Source of the DNA: DATFES01 sp035457725
GTDB lineage: Bacteria > Pseudomonadota > Alphaproteobacteria > CACIAM-22H2
Assembly: GCA_035457725.1 (NCBI GenBank)
Contig: DATIBC010000036.1
Coordinates: 12,992 to 76,991 of the forward strand
DNA length: 64,000 bases
Reading direction: 5' to 3'
Shown: one piece after another, positions 9,468-18,093 of the stretch
How the letters are laid out: every line of letters starts with the position of its first letter
Position numbering within the stretch: the stretch's first letter is position 1
Position numbers and translations under genes: made by a program
The notes under the pieces: model-generated
What the model was told of the DNA's origin: nothing
The model's input: only the letters and a program-made list of their open reading frames with translations
Databases searched by the model: none

Positions 9468-10319
9468 TCAATGTGTTGGACCGGCCTCCTTGACGGTGAT
9501 CCGCCACAGCGTGCGCGGCTTATCCGCCTCAATCAGCGGCGCGCTATGCAGCAGGGAGCAGTTGTCCCAGATGATCACGTCGCCCACCTGGTAGGGGTGC
9601 TTGTATAGGTACTTGGGCTGGGTGGCGTGGCGTTTCAACTCGTCGAGGAGGCCAATCGCTTCAGCATCGCCCATGCCCTCGATTCCGAACGAGCTGCCCG
9701 ACACCGCGTAAAGCGACTTGCGATCGATATGCGGATGTCGCCGTACAAGCGGATGCCGCACCCAGGTCAACTTGGCCTTCTGGTTCGAACTCAACGGCGA
9801 GGCGGCGGTGCGCGATGCTTCGTCGAGGTCGTCGCGATTGCCGTAGTGATGGCGGCAGACTAGCCCTTCGATCCGCGCCTTGGTCGCTGCCGGAAGGTCG
9901 TCCCAGGCCCTTCGCTGGTTGGCGAAGGTGGTGCCGGCGTTGCCGTCGGGAATCTGGATCGCGAACAGAATCGTGCAACGCGCCGGAACGTCGAGGTACG
10001 AGTAATCGCTGTGGAAATACGTTCCGCCATCGGCGAGACCGATCGGCTTGCCGTCGACCTTGACGTTCGAAAGAATCAAGATGTTGGGGTCGACCGGATG
10101 ATGGAACTGGTCGATTACGTGCGGCTCGGGGCGGCCGAAGCGTCGCGCGAAGGCGACGAATCGCTCCGGCGTCATGCGTTGGCCGGGCAGGACGACAACG
10201 AGATGCTCGTGCAGGGCGCGCTCGATCACGGTAAAATCCGCATCGCCGCAGTCCGAAGCAAGGTCGACGCCCGCGATGGCGCAGCCAAGCGCATCGGATA
10301 GCGGCTGAACGTTTGGCAT
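9468..10319 (-). CDS. TauD/TfdA-family Fe(II)/2-oxoglutarate dioxygenase
   Basis: Non-haem iron oxygenase (283 residues) that couples oxidation of an unknown substrate to 2-oxoglutarate decarboxylation. The iron triad is visible as His-x-Asp in YFHSDYSYL and the distal His in CSLLHSAPL, with the 2-oxoglutarate arginine expected in RTLWRITV. The N-terminal segment LGCAIAGVDL is typical of TauD. Start could be the ATG at 10319 or an in-frame ATG at 10343. It is the last gene of a minus-strand block with a TRAP transporter and a nitronate monooxygenase, so its substrate may be something that transporter imports. The exact substrate cannot be read from the sequence. Confidence 0.88.
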   Translation of the reverse strand: MPNVQPLSDALGCAIAGVDLASDCGDADFTVIERALHEHLVVVLPGQRMTPERFVAFARRFGRPEPHVIDQFHHPVDPNILILSNVKVDGKPIGLADGGTYFHSDYSYLDVPARCTILFAIQIPDGNAGTTFANQRRAWDDLPAATKARIEGLVCRHHYGNRDDLDEASRTAASPLSSNQKAKLTWVRHPLVRRHPHIDRKSLYAVSGSSFGIEGMGDAEAIGLLDELKRHATQPKYLYKHPYQVGDVIIWDNCSLLHSAPLIEADKPRTLWRITVKEAGPTH

Positions 10320-10441
10320 CGCAACCCCCACTAGCGAAGTCATCGTCCACCGGGTCGACCGCACCGGACCAAGGCCCTCATCTTGCGTCCGCCGAAGCAC
10401 GAGGGCAAGAAACGTTCTGCGGGACCCTCGGGTTCGGCGTA

Positions 10442-11764
10442 TCAGCGCAAGAATTCGGGTGATATGAGGTTGGGCAGGAACAAGACGATTTGCGGGAAGA
10501 CGATCACCAGCCCCAGCACGCCCAGCATCGGTATCAACATGATGAACGTGTCCTTGAGCGCGTCGATCATGCGTATCTTCGCGACGGCGCACGATATCAG
10601 CAGGCAGAGCCCATAAGGCGGCGTCACAAGCCCAAAAGCGAGCGAGATGATGCCGACCATCGCGAAGTGAACCGGGTCCATCGACACCGACTTCGCCAGC
10701 GGTTCGAGAATCGTGCCGACGATGATGATCGCGGGGATCGCGTCGAGGAAGCACCCGACGACGAGAAACGCGAAGGCGATGAAGAAGCCGACGCCGATCG
10801 GCCCCATTTCCCACGCCTGGACGCCGTCGAGAATCGCCTTGGGGATCTGGTAATAGGCGAGGAGCCAGCCGAAGGTGCTGGCCGTTCCGACGCAGAACAG
10901 CGCCACGGCGGCGAATTTTCCGGTATCGAGCAGCGCGTGGTGCAGTCCCTTGAGATTCATCTCACGATAGACGAACAGCGACATCACGGCCGCATACAAA
11001 ACCGCGATGCACGCCGACTCGGTGGCGGTGAACCATCCGAACACCTTGCCGCCGATGATGATGAACGGAGTCATCAGCGCCGGCGCCGAGACGGCGAACG
11101 CCACGGCGAACTCGAGCCAAGTCGAACGCGGATACGTGGGATAGCCGCGCAGCTTGGCATATGTGTGAACCGTGGCCATCTGGACCAGCCCGATCAGCAG
11201 ACCGGGTACGATACCAGCCAGGAACAGCGCGCCGATGGATACTGTGAGAATGCCACCCCAGACGATCATCAGGATCGACGGCGGGACAATGACGGCGAGA
11301 ACCGCCGACACCGCGGTGATCGCCACCGAGAAGCTGTCGTCGTAGCCCTCCTTGCGTTGCGCCTCGATGAAGATCTTCGATTGGCTCGCCGCGTCGGCGG
11401 TCGAAGAGCCGGAGATGCCGGCGAAGAAAATCGACAACACGACATTGATCTGCGCCAGGCCACCTGGAAAATGCCCGACCATGGCGCGCGAAAGGCGCAC
11501 CAGCCGGTCGGTGATGCCGCCAACATTCATCAGATTGGCGGTCAGCAGGAAAAACGGAACCGCGAGAAGGATGAACGAATTGTAGGCGTTGAACGTCTCC
11601 TGCATCAAAGTGACGCTGGAAAGCCGCGGCTCGATCGCCAGGATCGGCAGGCAAGCAAGCCCGAGCGCAAAGGCGACCGGGACCCGGAGGAACATCAAGA
11701 AGAAAAACAGGCCGAAGAGAATGGTCGCCGCCTCGCCGGGGGTGAGCACCGATCCGGCGATCAT
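10442..11764 (-). CDS. TRAP transporter large permease, DctM family
   Basis: Large membrane subunit (440 residues) of a tripartite ATP-independent periplasmic transporter, which imports organic acids using a sodium gradient. It is almost entirely hydrophobic, with family segments such as VPFFLLTANLMNVGGITDRL, FAGISGSSTADAAS, VPPSILMIVWGG and ATESACIAVLYA. The start is the ATG at 11764, which overlaps the stop of the upstream DctQ gene by four bases. An upstream extension to 11866 lies inside DctQ and is rejected. It forms an operon with the DctQ and DctP genes upstream. Confidence 0.93.
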   Translation of the reverse strand: MIAGSVLTPGEAATILFGLFFFLMFLRVPVAFALGLACLPILAIEPRLSSVTLMQETFNAYNSFILLAVPFFLLTANLMNVGGITDRLVRLSRAMVGHFPGGLAQINVVLSIFFAGISGSSTADAASQSKIFIEAQRKEGYDDSFSVAITAVSAVLAVIVPPSILMIVWGGILTVSIGALFLAGIVPGLLIGLVQMATVHTYAKLRGYPTYPRSTWLEFAVAFAVSAPALMTPFIIIGGKVFGWFTATESACIAVLYAAVMSLFVYREMNLKGLHHALLDTGKFAAVALFCVGTASTFGWLLAYYQIPKAILDGVQAWEMGPIGVGFFIAFAFLVVGCFLDAIPAIIIVGTILEPLAKSVSMDPVHFAMVGIISLAFGLVTPPYGLCLLISCAVAKIRMIDALKDTFIMLIPMLGVLGLVIVFPQIVLFLPNLISPEFLR

Positions 11765-12273
11765 TCGTCTTCCCCCAGCGCGACCCTGAGGTCGCCGTAC
11801 ATTTGCTCGCCAAGGAATATCAGCCAGGTGACGCCGGTGAGCGGCCATGCGACGTGAATGAGCCACAGCGGAAGTTCAGCGAGCTCTGAAATCCGGTTCC
11901 AGGCAAATTCCGTGAATTCGAACCCGGCCCGCACGAACACCAGCGCGAACACCAGGACGGCGACGCGCGAGACGAGCTTGACACCGGCGTCGACGCGCCG
12001 CGACACCCTCGGCCAGACGTCGACTTCGAAATGCGTGCTCTCGCGCACACCGACCATGGCGCCGATCATGATCGTCCACACGAACAGGAAGCGCGCCATT
12101 TCCTCGGTCCAGATGTAGTGCGGAATGATCGCGGTGAAGCGCGAGAAAATCTGCAGCGACACCGGGATCACCAGGATCCCCACCGAGAAAACGAGCAGCC
12201 ACGACAGCAGTGTGTTATAGAGCGCGGTGAATCTGCGCCAAAGGCCGACCGCGGCCGGCGAGACGCCGGTCAT
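11761..12273 (-). CDS. TRAP transporter small permease, DctQ family
   Basis: Small membrane subunit (170 residues) with four predicted helices. Characteristic elements are the WTEEMARFLFVW motif in the second helix region, IGAMVGVRESTHFEVDV in the loop after it, and PLWLIHVAWPLTG in the last helix. A purine-rich GGAGGGACTC sequence precedes the ATG. It pairs with the DctM protein encoded directly downstream; the stop and start codons overlap. Confidence 0.92.
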   Translation of the reverse strand: MTGVSPAAVGLWRRFTALYNTLLSWLLVFSVGILVIPVSLQIFSRFTAIIPHYIWTEEMARFLFVWTIMIGAMVGVRESTHFEVDVWPRVSRRVDAGVKLVSRVAVLVFALVFVRAGFEFTEFAWNRISELAELPLWLIHVAWPLTGVTWLIFLGEQMYGDLRVALGEDE

Positions 12274-12298
12274 GAGTCCCTCCTAATGCGGGCGAAAG

Positions 12299-12326
12299 GC
12301 GGCCCAGGACCATAGCCCCGGGCCGC
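12299..12326 (-). terminator. Hairpin between DctP and DctQ genes (possible attenuator)
   Basis: GCGGCCC at 12299-12305 and GGGCCGC at 12320-12326 form a perfect seven-pair stem around a 14-base loop, in the gap between the binding-protein gene and the membrane-subunit genes. There is no T-run after it on the minus strand, so it is more likely to stabilise the upstream message or reduce read-through than to act as a full terminator. Confidence 0.45.
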
Positions 12327-12348
12327 GGCAATCGACGGACGCGCCAGT

Positions 12349-13347
12349 CTACTTGATCGCGTTGATCTTTTCGTAGATGGCGTCGGCCCCGATCTCCTTG
12401 GCGTACGTCGCCATGACCGGATCCACCATCTTTTTCATCTCGGCGCGATCGGCGAAGGCGAGGCGCTTCAGCTTGCCGGCCTTCTCGAGCGCCTCGAGCT
12501 TCGCTGCGTCCTCGGAGGCCTCGATCTGGCGGCCATAGGCCCCAGCCTCCTTGCCGGCCCTGAGCACCGCCTGCTGCAGATCCGCCGGCAGCGCTTTGAA
12601 AGTCTTGCCGGAGAAGCAGATCGGCCGGATGGTGATCGCGTGCTCGGTCATCGCGAGATTCGGGCCGACTTCGTAGAACTTCATCTGCTCGACGCCCGCG
12701 GCCTCGTTTTCGCCGGCCTGGATGACGCCGTTTTGGATCGCGTTGTAGACCTCGTTGTAGGCGATCACCGTCGGCGACATTCCGGTCGCCGCGAAGGTAC
12801 GGCTCCAGATCGGCGCGCCCTGGACGCGCACCTTGAGGCCCTTGAGATCGGCAAGGTTATGCACCGGCTTGTTGACGAAGATGTTGCGCACCCCGCCGCC
12901 GGCGTAGCCGATCAGCATGACGTCGGCCTTCTGCGCGATCTCGTCGGCGATAGGCTTGAGCAGATCCTGGTCGAGCACCTTGTTCCAATGGGCAAGGTCG
13001 CGGAACAGGAACGGCGCGTCGATGAACGGCGCCGCTTTCGAGAACGTCGACATGTGCGCCGGCGAGACGATTCCATAATCGACGGCGCGGCCTTGCGCCA
13101 TGTACTCGAAATATTGCTTCTCGAGGCCAAGCGCGCTGTTCTTGTGGAGCACGAAATTGATCGGCTTGCCGTAGTATTGCTTGACCAACTCTTCAAACTT
13201 GATCAGCGCCTTGGTGAAAGCGTGATCATCGTTGAACTGGACGGCGCCATTCAGCGTCACCGTCTGCGCCCGGGCCGACTTGCGGAAACCGAAGGTCGCG
13301 GCGGTGGTCGCGGCGGCGAGACCGGCCAGAACCTGTCTGCGTTTCAT
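12349..13347 (-). CDS. TRAP transporter substrate-binding protein, DctP family
   Basis: Periplasmic receptor (332 residues) of the TRAP system. The N terminus MKRRQVLAGLAAATTA contains a twin-arginine-like motif and ends in ARAQ, a likely signal cleavage region. The mature part shows DctP features: LKGLKVRVQGAPIW, the arginine that usually binds the carboxylate, VIAYNEVYNAIQNGVIQAGENEAAG and RAGKEAG. GGGGAGG-like sequence precedes the ATG at 13347. The carboxylate-type ligand is expected from the family; its identity is unknown. Confidence 0.93.
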   Translation of the reverse strand: MKRRQVLAGLAAATTAATFGFRKSARAQTVTLNGAVQFNDDHAFTKALIKFEELVKQYYGKPINFVLHKNSALGLEKQYFEYMAQGRAVDYGIVSPAHMSTFSKAAPFIDAPFLFRDLAHWNKVLDQDLLKPIADEIAQKADVMLIGYAGGGVRNIFVNKPVHNLADLKGLKVRVQGAPIWSRTFAATGMSPTVIAYNEVYNAIQNGVIQAGENEAAGVEQMKFYEVGPNLAMTEHAITIRPICFSGKTFKALPADLQQAVLRAGKEAGAYGRQIEASEDAAKLEALEKAGKLKRLAFADRAEMKKMVDPVMATYAKEIGADAIYEKINAIK

Positions 13348-13499
13348 GTTGGCGTTCCTCCCCTTTGATTCTCGATCGATTGCTTCGTCAGACCGCCGCT
13401 CCCACTCGGTGATCGGCGCCCCACAACAAAAGCAAGCGAGCATACGCTGGCTGCCGCGGTTGGACAACCAAGCGGCAAGTGCCTGACGCTGCCCCAATT

Positions 13500-14492
13500 T
13501 TAGGCACTTGCGACGGGGGGAGGTCCGGTCACGCGATAGCGGTTCGAGGCGCCGGCGAGCAGCGTTTCCGCCTCCCGTACGATGCGCTCGACGATTTCGG
13601 TGGCAGGTGGAATGTCGCCGATCAGGTCGACGGCTTCGCCGGCGATCACCGCGGCGGTGTCGAAATCTCCGGCATCGCGCGCCTTCGCATATCGGACCGC
13701 CTCTTCGTCTTGATGCTGCAACAACTCGGCTTCGCGTCCCCGCCAACGCTCGCTGAACGCGTTCTGCAGAACGCGTCCTGCATAGGGCGCAGGCCACACG
13801 TTCCGCCGCGCAATATCGAACAGAATGCCGCGGACAGTCCGATCGCCGCTCGCCTCGACAATGCGCCGCTTTGCTGCGGCGAATCCCGCAGCTTCCATGC
13901 TGGCATAGAAGCGGGTCCCTAGTAGCACGCCATCCGCCCCGAGCATCAGCGCTGCCGCCAACCCGCGGCCATCGGCAATCCCGCCCGCTGCTGCGACCGG
14001 GATGCCTGCGGCGAGATCGACCACCGCCGGAACAAGGGGAAAAGTACTGCGGGCAATGCCGTGGCCGCCGCCCTCGGCGCCTTGGGCGACGAGGATGTCG
14101 GCGCCGCACGCGAGGGCCTCCTTCGCTTGACCGAGCGTCTGGATCTGGCAGATGAGCAGTGCTCCAACCCGCTTGATCTTTTCAGCGTGCGGTCGCACCT
14201 CGCCGAAGGAAAGCATGACCGCCGGGGGCCGCCGCTCCAGCACCAGGTCGAGCAGGTGAGGCTGCTTTGCCATGCTCCACGTGATGAACCCGACGCCCAC
14301 GCGCGCGTCGCCGGCGGCGTCCATCTCGCGCCTGAGCCAAGCTTCCTCGCCGTAGCCGCCGCCGATCATCCCGAAACCGCCTGCCCGGCTCACCGCCGCC
14401 GCGAGGCGCCCATCCGACACGAGGTCCATCGGCGCAAGCAGGATTGGATGCGCGATGCGGAGGAGCTCGGTCAGGCGCGTTGAGATCGGCAC
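13500..14492 (-). CDS. Nitronate monooxygenase family flavoprotein (NMO/2-nitropropane dioxygenase)
   Basis: FMN-dependent TIM-barrel enzyme (330 residues, GTG start) of the family that oxidises alkyl nitronates to carbonyl compounds and nitrite. Seen: HPILLAPMDLVSDGRLAAAV at the N terminus, the GGFGMIGGG turn, the conserved AQGAEGGGHG motif carrying the presumed catalytic histidine, and the phosphate-binding PVAAAGGIADG and GADGVLLGTRFYA. It is co-directional with the downstream TRAP genes, 152 bases away, and divergent from a second TRAP operon. Other members of this fold are enoyl-ACP reductases or unknown oxidoreductases, so the nitronate activity is an inference from the family. Confidence 0.82.
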   Translation of the reverse strand: MPISTRLTELLRIAHPILLAPMDLVSDGRLAAAVSRAGGFGMIGGGYGEEAWLRREMDAAGDARVGVGFITWSMAKQPHLLDLVLERRPPAVMLSFGEVRPHAEKIKRVGALLICQIQTLGQAKEALACGADILVAQGAEGGGHGIARSTFPLVPAVVDLAAGIPVAAAGGIADGRGLAAALMLGADGVLLGTRFYASMEAAGFAAAKRRIVEASGDRTVRGILFDIARRNVWPAPYAGRVLQNAFSERWRGREAELLQHQDEEAVRYAKARDAGDFDTAAVIAGEAVDLIGDIPPATEIVERIVREAETLLAGASNRYRVTGPPPVASA

Positions 14493-14654
14493 GGCCCATC
14501 ATTACGCTATTCCTCGCAACGACGAAAGCGCGCCCGTGTCCACTCTTGCTTGACCTTTGCGGTGATGGACCGCAAGATTTTCTTGGTCGCGCGCGGTTCG
14601 GCGGACCTTCACAGCCAGGGCGCGCTTGCGCATATCGATCACCGGGGGAGACCA

Positions 14655-15677
14655 ATGAAAAATCGATTCTCTATCCACAAGTCGCGGCAGGTTTTTCTGT
14701 CGACGATCGTCGGCGCGAGCGTGGCGGTCTTGGCGGGCGGCGCGGCGTTCGGCCAAGCGCCAGAGATCAAGTTCGGCACGACTTCGCCGCCGGGCAACGT
14801 CCAGGAGCTGTCAGCGCAGGAATTCGCCAAACGGTTCAATCAAAAAGCGGCCGGAAAAGCGAAGCTCGAGGTATTCCACTCGGGCCAGCTAGGCAGCGAC
14901 AGCGAGATGCTGCAAAAGTTGAAGATCGGCACGCTCGACATGTCGCAACCGTCGACCGCGACGTCGAGCGTAATGGCAGAGTTCGGACTTTTCGATCTGC
15001 CGTACCTGGTCAAGGACCGCAAGCACATGGTCTGCATCGCCGACGCGATAGTCTGGCCTAGACTCGCGCCCAAGCTGGAGCCGCTCGGTTACAAACTAAT
15101 CGGCATCTGGGAAAACGGCGTACGCCACATCACCAACAATACGCGGCCGATCAAGACGCCTGAGGACCTCAAGGGGATCAAGCTACGCGTGCCGCAGGGG
15201 GTGTGGCGGGTGCGGATGTTCCAGGCGTATGGCGCCAACCCGACGCCAATGGCGTTTTCTGAGGTGTTCGTCGCACTCAAGACCGGGGTGCTCGACGGAC
15301 AGGAGAACCCGTACACCAACATTCTCGCCGGCAAGTTTCAAGAAGTGCAGAAGTACCTCACCGAGTCCAGCCACGTATACACGCCGAGTTTTCCTACCGC
15401 GAGCATGCGGCGCTGGTCGAGCTGGTCGCCCGAGGTGCAAAAGGCGATCCTCGATGCGGCGAAAGAAGTTCAGCCGTGGACCTATGATATCGCGGAGAAA
15501 GAGGAGAAGGACACCAAGGAGAAACTCATCTCCGGCGGCATGCAGTTCAACGTCGCGGACCGCGACGCCTTCGTAAAGGCGAGCGAGCCGGTCTACGAGT
15601 TGTTCGCCAAGGAGGTAACCGGCGGCCGCCAGTTGATCGACGAGGCGCTGGCGCTGGCCAAGAAGCCGGGTTGCTGA
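14655..15677 (+). CDS. TRAP transporter substrate-binding protein, DctP family (second system)
   Basis: Periplasmic receptor of a second TRAP system, 340 residues. GGGGGAG lies four bases before the ATG at 14655, and the signal peptide ends near AAFGQA. Family features include GNVQELSAQEFAKRF, LDMSQPSTATSS, LKGIKLRVPQGVWRV with the ligand arginine, FSEVFVALKTGVLDGQENP and SEPVYELFAKE. It is divergent from the nitronate monooxygenase. A strong hairpin separates it from its membrane-subunit genes, as is seen in the other TRAP operons here. The ligand is unknown. Confidence 0.93.
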   Translation: MKNRFSIHKSRQVFLSTIVGASVAVLAGGAAFGQAPEIKFGTTSPPGNVQELSAQEFAKRFNQKAAGKAKLEVFHSGQLGSDSEMLQKLKIGTLDMSQPSTATSSVMAEFGLFDLPYLVKDRKHMVCIADAIVWPRLAPKLEPLGYKLIGIWENGVRHITNNTRPIKTPEDLKGIKLRVPQGVWRVRMFQAYGANPTPMAFSEVFVALKTGVLDGQENPYTNILAGKFQEVQKYLTESSHVYTPSFPTASMRRWSSWSPEVQKAILDAAKEVQPWTYDIAEKEEKDTKEKLISGGMQFNVADRDAFVKASEPVYELFAKEVTGGRQLIDEALALAKKPGC

Positions 15678-15687
15678 GCGAAGGGAG

Positions 15688-15715
15688 CGCGCCCCTCGGA
15701 AACGCGAGGGGCGCG
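15688..15715 (+). terminator. Hairpin between DctP and DctQ genes (possible attenuator)
   Basis: CGCGCCCCTCG at 15688-15698 pairs perfectly with CGAGGGGCGCG at 15705-15715 around a six-base loop, directly after the binding-protein stop. No T-run follows, so it probably acts as a partial terminator or an mRNA 3'-end stabiliser that keeps binding-protein expression above that of the membrane subunits. Confidence 0.55.
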
Positions 15716-15743
15716 TCTCCGACACGTTACGGCCCGTTCCCGA

Positions 15744-16250
15744 ATGACATCGCTGATGCGCTTCAGGCGCGGCTTTGAGGCCGTGCTCGCGGCGTTTTGC
15801 GTCCTGCTGATGGTCTCGTTGTTCGTGCTGGTGATCGTCGCTGTCGCCTATCGCCAAGCGGGGGCCTCGCTCACCTGGTACGACGAAGTGGCGACGGTGA
15901 TTCTTGCGTGGCTCACATATTATGGCTCGGCCCTCGCGGCCCTCAAACGCGGGCACCTCGGCTCGCCCGAGGTGATACGGCGAATTCCGGCATCGCTGCG
16001 CTTGCCGCTTTTCATCGTCGGCGAAGCGTTGGTGATCGTGTTTTTCATTGTTCTCGCCTGGGCGGGGCTCGAGGTGGTCATCCTGCTCGAAGGCGATCGC
16101 CTGATCAGCTTGACCTGGGTTCCGGTGCAGCTCACCCAATCGGTGATTCCGATTGGCGCGTTGCTGTTCATCGTCGCCCAGTTGATGTCGATTCCCGACG
16201 AATGGCGCAGGCTCGGCGGTGAGGCCGGACTGCCGACCGAGCAGATCTAG
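15744..16250 (+). CDS. TRAP transporter small permease, DctQ family (second system)
   Basis: Small membrane subunit, 168 residues with four hydrophobic segments (about residues 12-35, 48-66, 84-108 and 128-148). TWYDEVATVILAWLTYYGSALA is the DctQ helix-2 motif (WxEE-like in relatives), and LKRGHLG follows it in the usual loop position. It lies between the hairpin after the DctP gene and the DctM gene nine bases downstream. Confidence 0.9.
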   Translation: MTSLMRFRRGFEAVLAAFCVLLMVSLFVLVIVAVAYRQAGASLTWYDEVATVILAWLTYYGSALAALKRGHLGSPEVIRRIPASLRLPLFIVGEALVIVFFIVLAWAGLEVVILLEGDRLISLTWVPVQLTQSVIPIGALLFIVAQLMSIPDEWRRLGGEAGLPTEQI

Positions 16251-16259
16251 AGGCCGGCG

Positions 16260-17543
16260 ATGGACGCCCTGGCGATGCTGCTCGGGATGGTGGCGTTGGT
16301 GTTGATCAACGTACCGATCGCCGCGTCGATCGGCCTCGTGGCGCTTGTGGCGATGATCGCGCTCAAGGGCGGAGGCGATCTGCTCAACCTTGCGATCACG
16401 ATGTACGAAGGCGCGCGCAGCTTTCCCTTGCTGGCGATCCCGCTGTTCATCCTCGCCGGCTCGATCATGAACGCCGGCGGAATATCACGGCGGCTCATCG
16501 AATTTTGCTCGGCGCTGCTCGGCGCGATCCGCGGCGGGCTCGCCATGGTCGACATCGGAACCTCCATCTTCTTCGCCGAGATTTCGGGCTCCGCCGTCGC
16601 CGACGTGGCGGCGATGGGCTCGATCTTGATTCCGGCCATGAAGAAGAAGGGGTATCCGGCGGAATTCGCCGCCGCGACGACCTCGGCGTCCGGATCGCTC
16701 GCCATCATCATTCCGCCGTCGATCCCGATGATACTCTACGGAACCATCGCCGGAGCATCGATCGTCCAGCTCTTCGTCTCGGGGATCGTTCCCGGGCTCC
16801 TCGGCGGGTTCGGATTGATGGGCGTCGCATACTGGTACGCGCGACGCTACAACTTTCCGGTCGAGCAGGTGTTCAATCTCTGTCGGCTGTGGGTTGCCTT
16901 CAAGGGCGCGGCGTGGGCGTTCCTGCTACCCGTCATCATCCTTGGCGGGATTTTCGGCGGCGTCGTCACCGCGACCGAGGGCGCGGCGCTCGCCGTTCTG
17001 GCGGCGCTCTTCGTGAGCGGAGTTATCTACCGCGACATCGACCTGCGTTTCCTTTACAGGACGACGGTCGACGGCGTGATCCAGACCGCCGTCGTCATGC
17101 TGCTGATCGCGACGTCGGCGCTGCTGGGCGCGTATCTCACGGAAACGCGCGTTCCGCAGGCGGCGGCGCAGTGGCTCACCGACCTCACCAACGATCGGTA
17201 TGTCGTGCTCGGGTTGCTCAACGTGCTGTTCTTTGTATTGGGATTCTTCCTGCACAGTGCGGCGGCGATCATCCTCGTCGTGCCGATCGTCATGCCGTTG
17301 GTCAATCTGATCGGCATTGATCCGGTTCATTTCGGAATCATCGTCACGCTCAATCTCGCCATCGGGCAGCAGACGCCGCCGGTCGCCAGCGTGCTCATCA
17401 CCGCGTGCTCGATCGCCAAGACCGACATCTGGGCGACATCGCGCTGGAACGTGCCCTATATCGGTGTGCTGATCGCGGTCCTCCTGCTGGTCACCTACGT
17501 CCCGGCGGTCCCCCTTTTCCTCGTCGAGTATTTCTATCGCTGA
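16260..17543 (+). CDS. TRAP transporter large permease, DctM family (second system)
   Basis: Large membrane subunit of the second TRAP system, 427 residues, the normal length. Segments typical of DctM are FPLLAIPLFILAGSIMNAGG, FFAEISGSAVADVAAMGSI, ATTSASGSLAIIIPPSIPM, GGVVTATEGAALAVLAAL and the C-terminal TPPVASVLITACSIAK. It ends with VEYFYR. It is clearly diverged from the DctM proteins at 10442 and 58368, so the three systems probably transport different acids. Confidence 0.93.
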   Translation: MDALAMLLGMVALVLINVPIAASIGLVALVAMIALKGGGDLLNLAITMYEGARSFPLLAIPLFILAGSIMNAGGISRRLIEFCSALLGAIRGGLAMVDIGTSIFFAEISGSAVADVAAMGSILIPAMKKKGYPAEFAAATTSASGSLAIIIPPSIPMILYGTIAGASIVQLFVSGIVPGLLGGFGLMGVAYWYARRYNFPVEQVFNLCRLWVAFKGAAWAFLLPVIILGGIFGGVVTATEGAALAVLAALFVSGVIYRDIDLRFLYRTTVDGVIQTAVVMLLIATSALLGAYLTETRVPQAAAQWLTDLTNDRYVVLGLLNVLFFVLGFFLHSAAAIILVVPIVMPLVNLIGIDPVHFGIIVTLNLAIGQQTPPVASVLITACSIAKTDIWATSRWNVPYIGVLIAVLLLVTYVPAVPLFLVEYFYR

Positions 17544-17673
17544 GGACGGCGACGAGGTTAGGGTCACGCGGAGATCATATAATCATGCCGCGGCTTGTCA
17601 CTTGACGCCGGCGCATCAGACATCAGAATGCTAACCGGGGGTAGATTTACGCAACACGGTATCGGAGGCGTCA

Positions 17674-17922
17674 ATGGTAAGGAAATGTTGTCTTGTCGCC
17701 GCTTTCGCCGGCGCGTTTGTGCTCGGCGGCTGCTCGCGCGAGCCGCGGGTTTTTTCGTCGACCGTCGATGTCGTCACCGTCCGCTATTGGGGAGATGCCT
17801 CCGAAGCGGCCGAAGTCGCGGCGCGAGAGGAATGCGCCAAGTACGGCCGTCGTGCGCGATTTCGGACGGCAAATTCTTGGTCGACCGGCGAGCAGGACGC
17901 CATATTCGACTGCATCGTCTAG
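17674..17922 (+). CDS. Small predicted lipoprotein, unknown function
   Basis: An 82-residue protein with a lipoprotein signal: basic MVRK, a hydrophobic core, and the lipobox LGGC with Cys20 as the lipidation site. GGAGG lies five bases before the ATG. The mature part of about 60 residues has a predicted beta strand (VDVVTVRYWG), an Ala/Glu-rich helix and two further cysteines (CAKYG and FDCIV) that could form a disulfide. This strand-helix-strand plus disulfide pattern looks like small exported proteins of alphaproteobacteria, but I do not recognise a named family. It stands alone, after the TRAP operon. Confidence 0.68.
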   Translation: MVRKCCLVAAFAGAFVLGGCSREPRVFSSTVDVVTVRYWGDASEAAEVAAREECAKYGRRARFRTANSWSTGEQDAIFDCIV

Positions 17923-18093
17923 GAGTCTTCGACCCGGCCGCGCGGCCGGTCGACGCATATCCGCTTGATCGGCAGTGCCGGGCGGGCTAAACGACGCCGA
18001 TTGTCTCATAGTCACACTGATCTGGTTGAAATCCGACATGTGCATGGCGGCAGGATCGACCGGTAGGGAACAGGCGCGTCCCTGCCGAGGGGG

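Noticed and set aside
10490..11857. Long plus-strand reading frame opposite the DctM gene
   Set aside because: Its composition is Arg/Asp/Glu/His-rich as expected for the reverse of a hydrophobic membrane gene in GC-rich DNA; the minus-strand DctM has clear family motifs.
13348..14109. Extension of the DctP frame at 12349-13347 upstream by some 250 residues
   Set aside because: It runs antisense-like through the nitronate monooxygenase gene and lacks family similarity; the ATG at 13347 has a ribosome site and signal peptide.
17602..17629. TTGACG followed by CAGAAT before the small lipoprotein gene as a promoter
   Set aside because: The second box is poor and the 16-base spacing unremarkable; matches of this quality occur by chance in the window.
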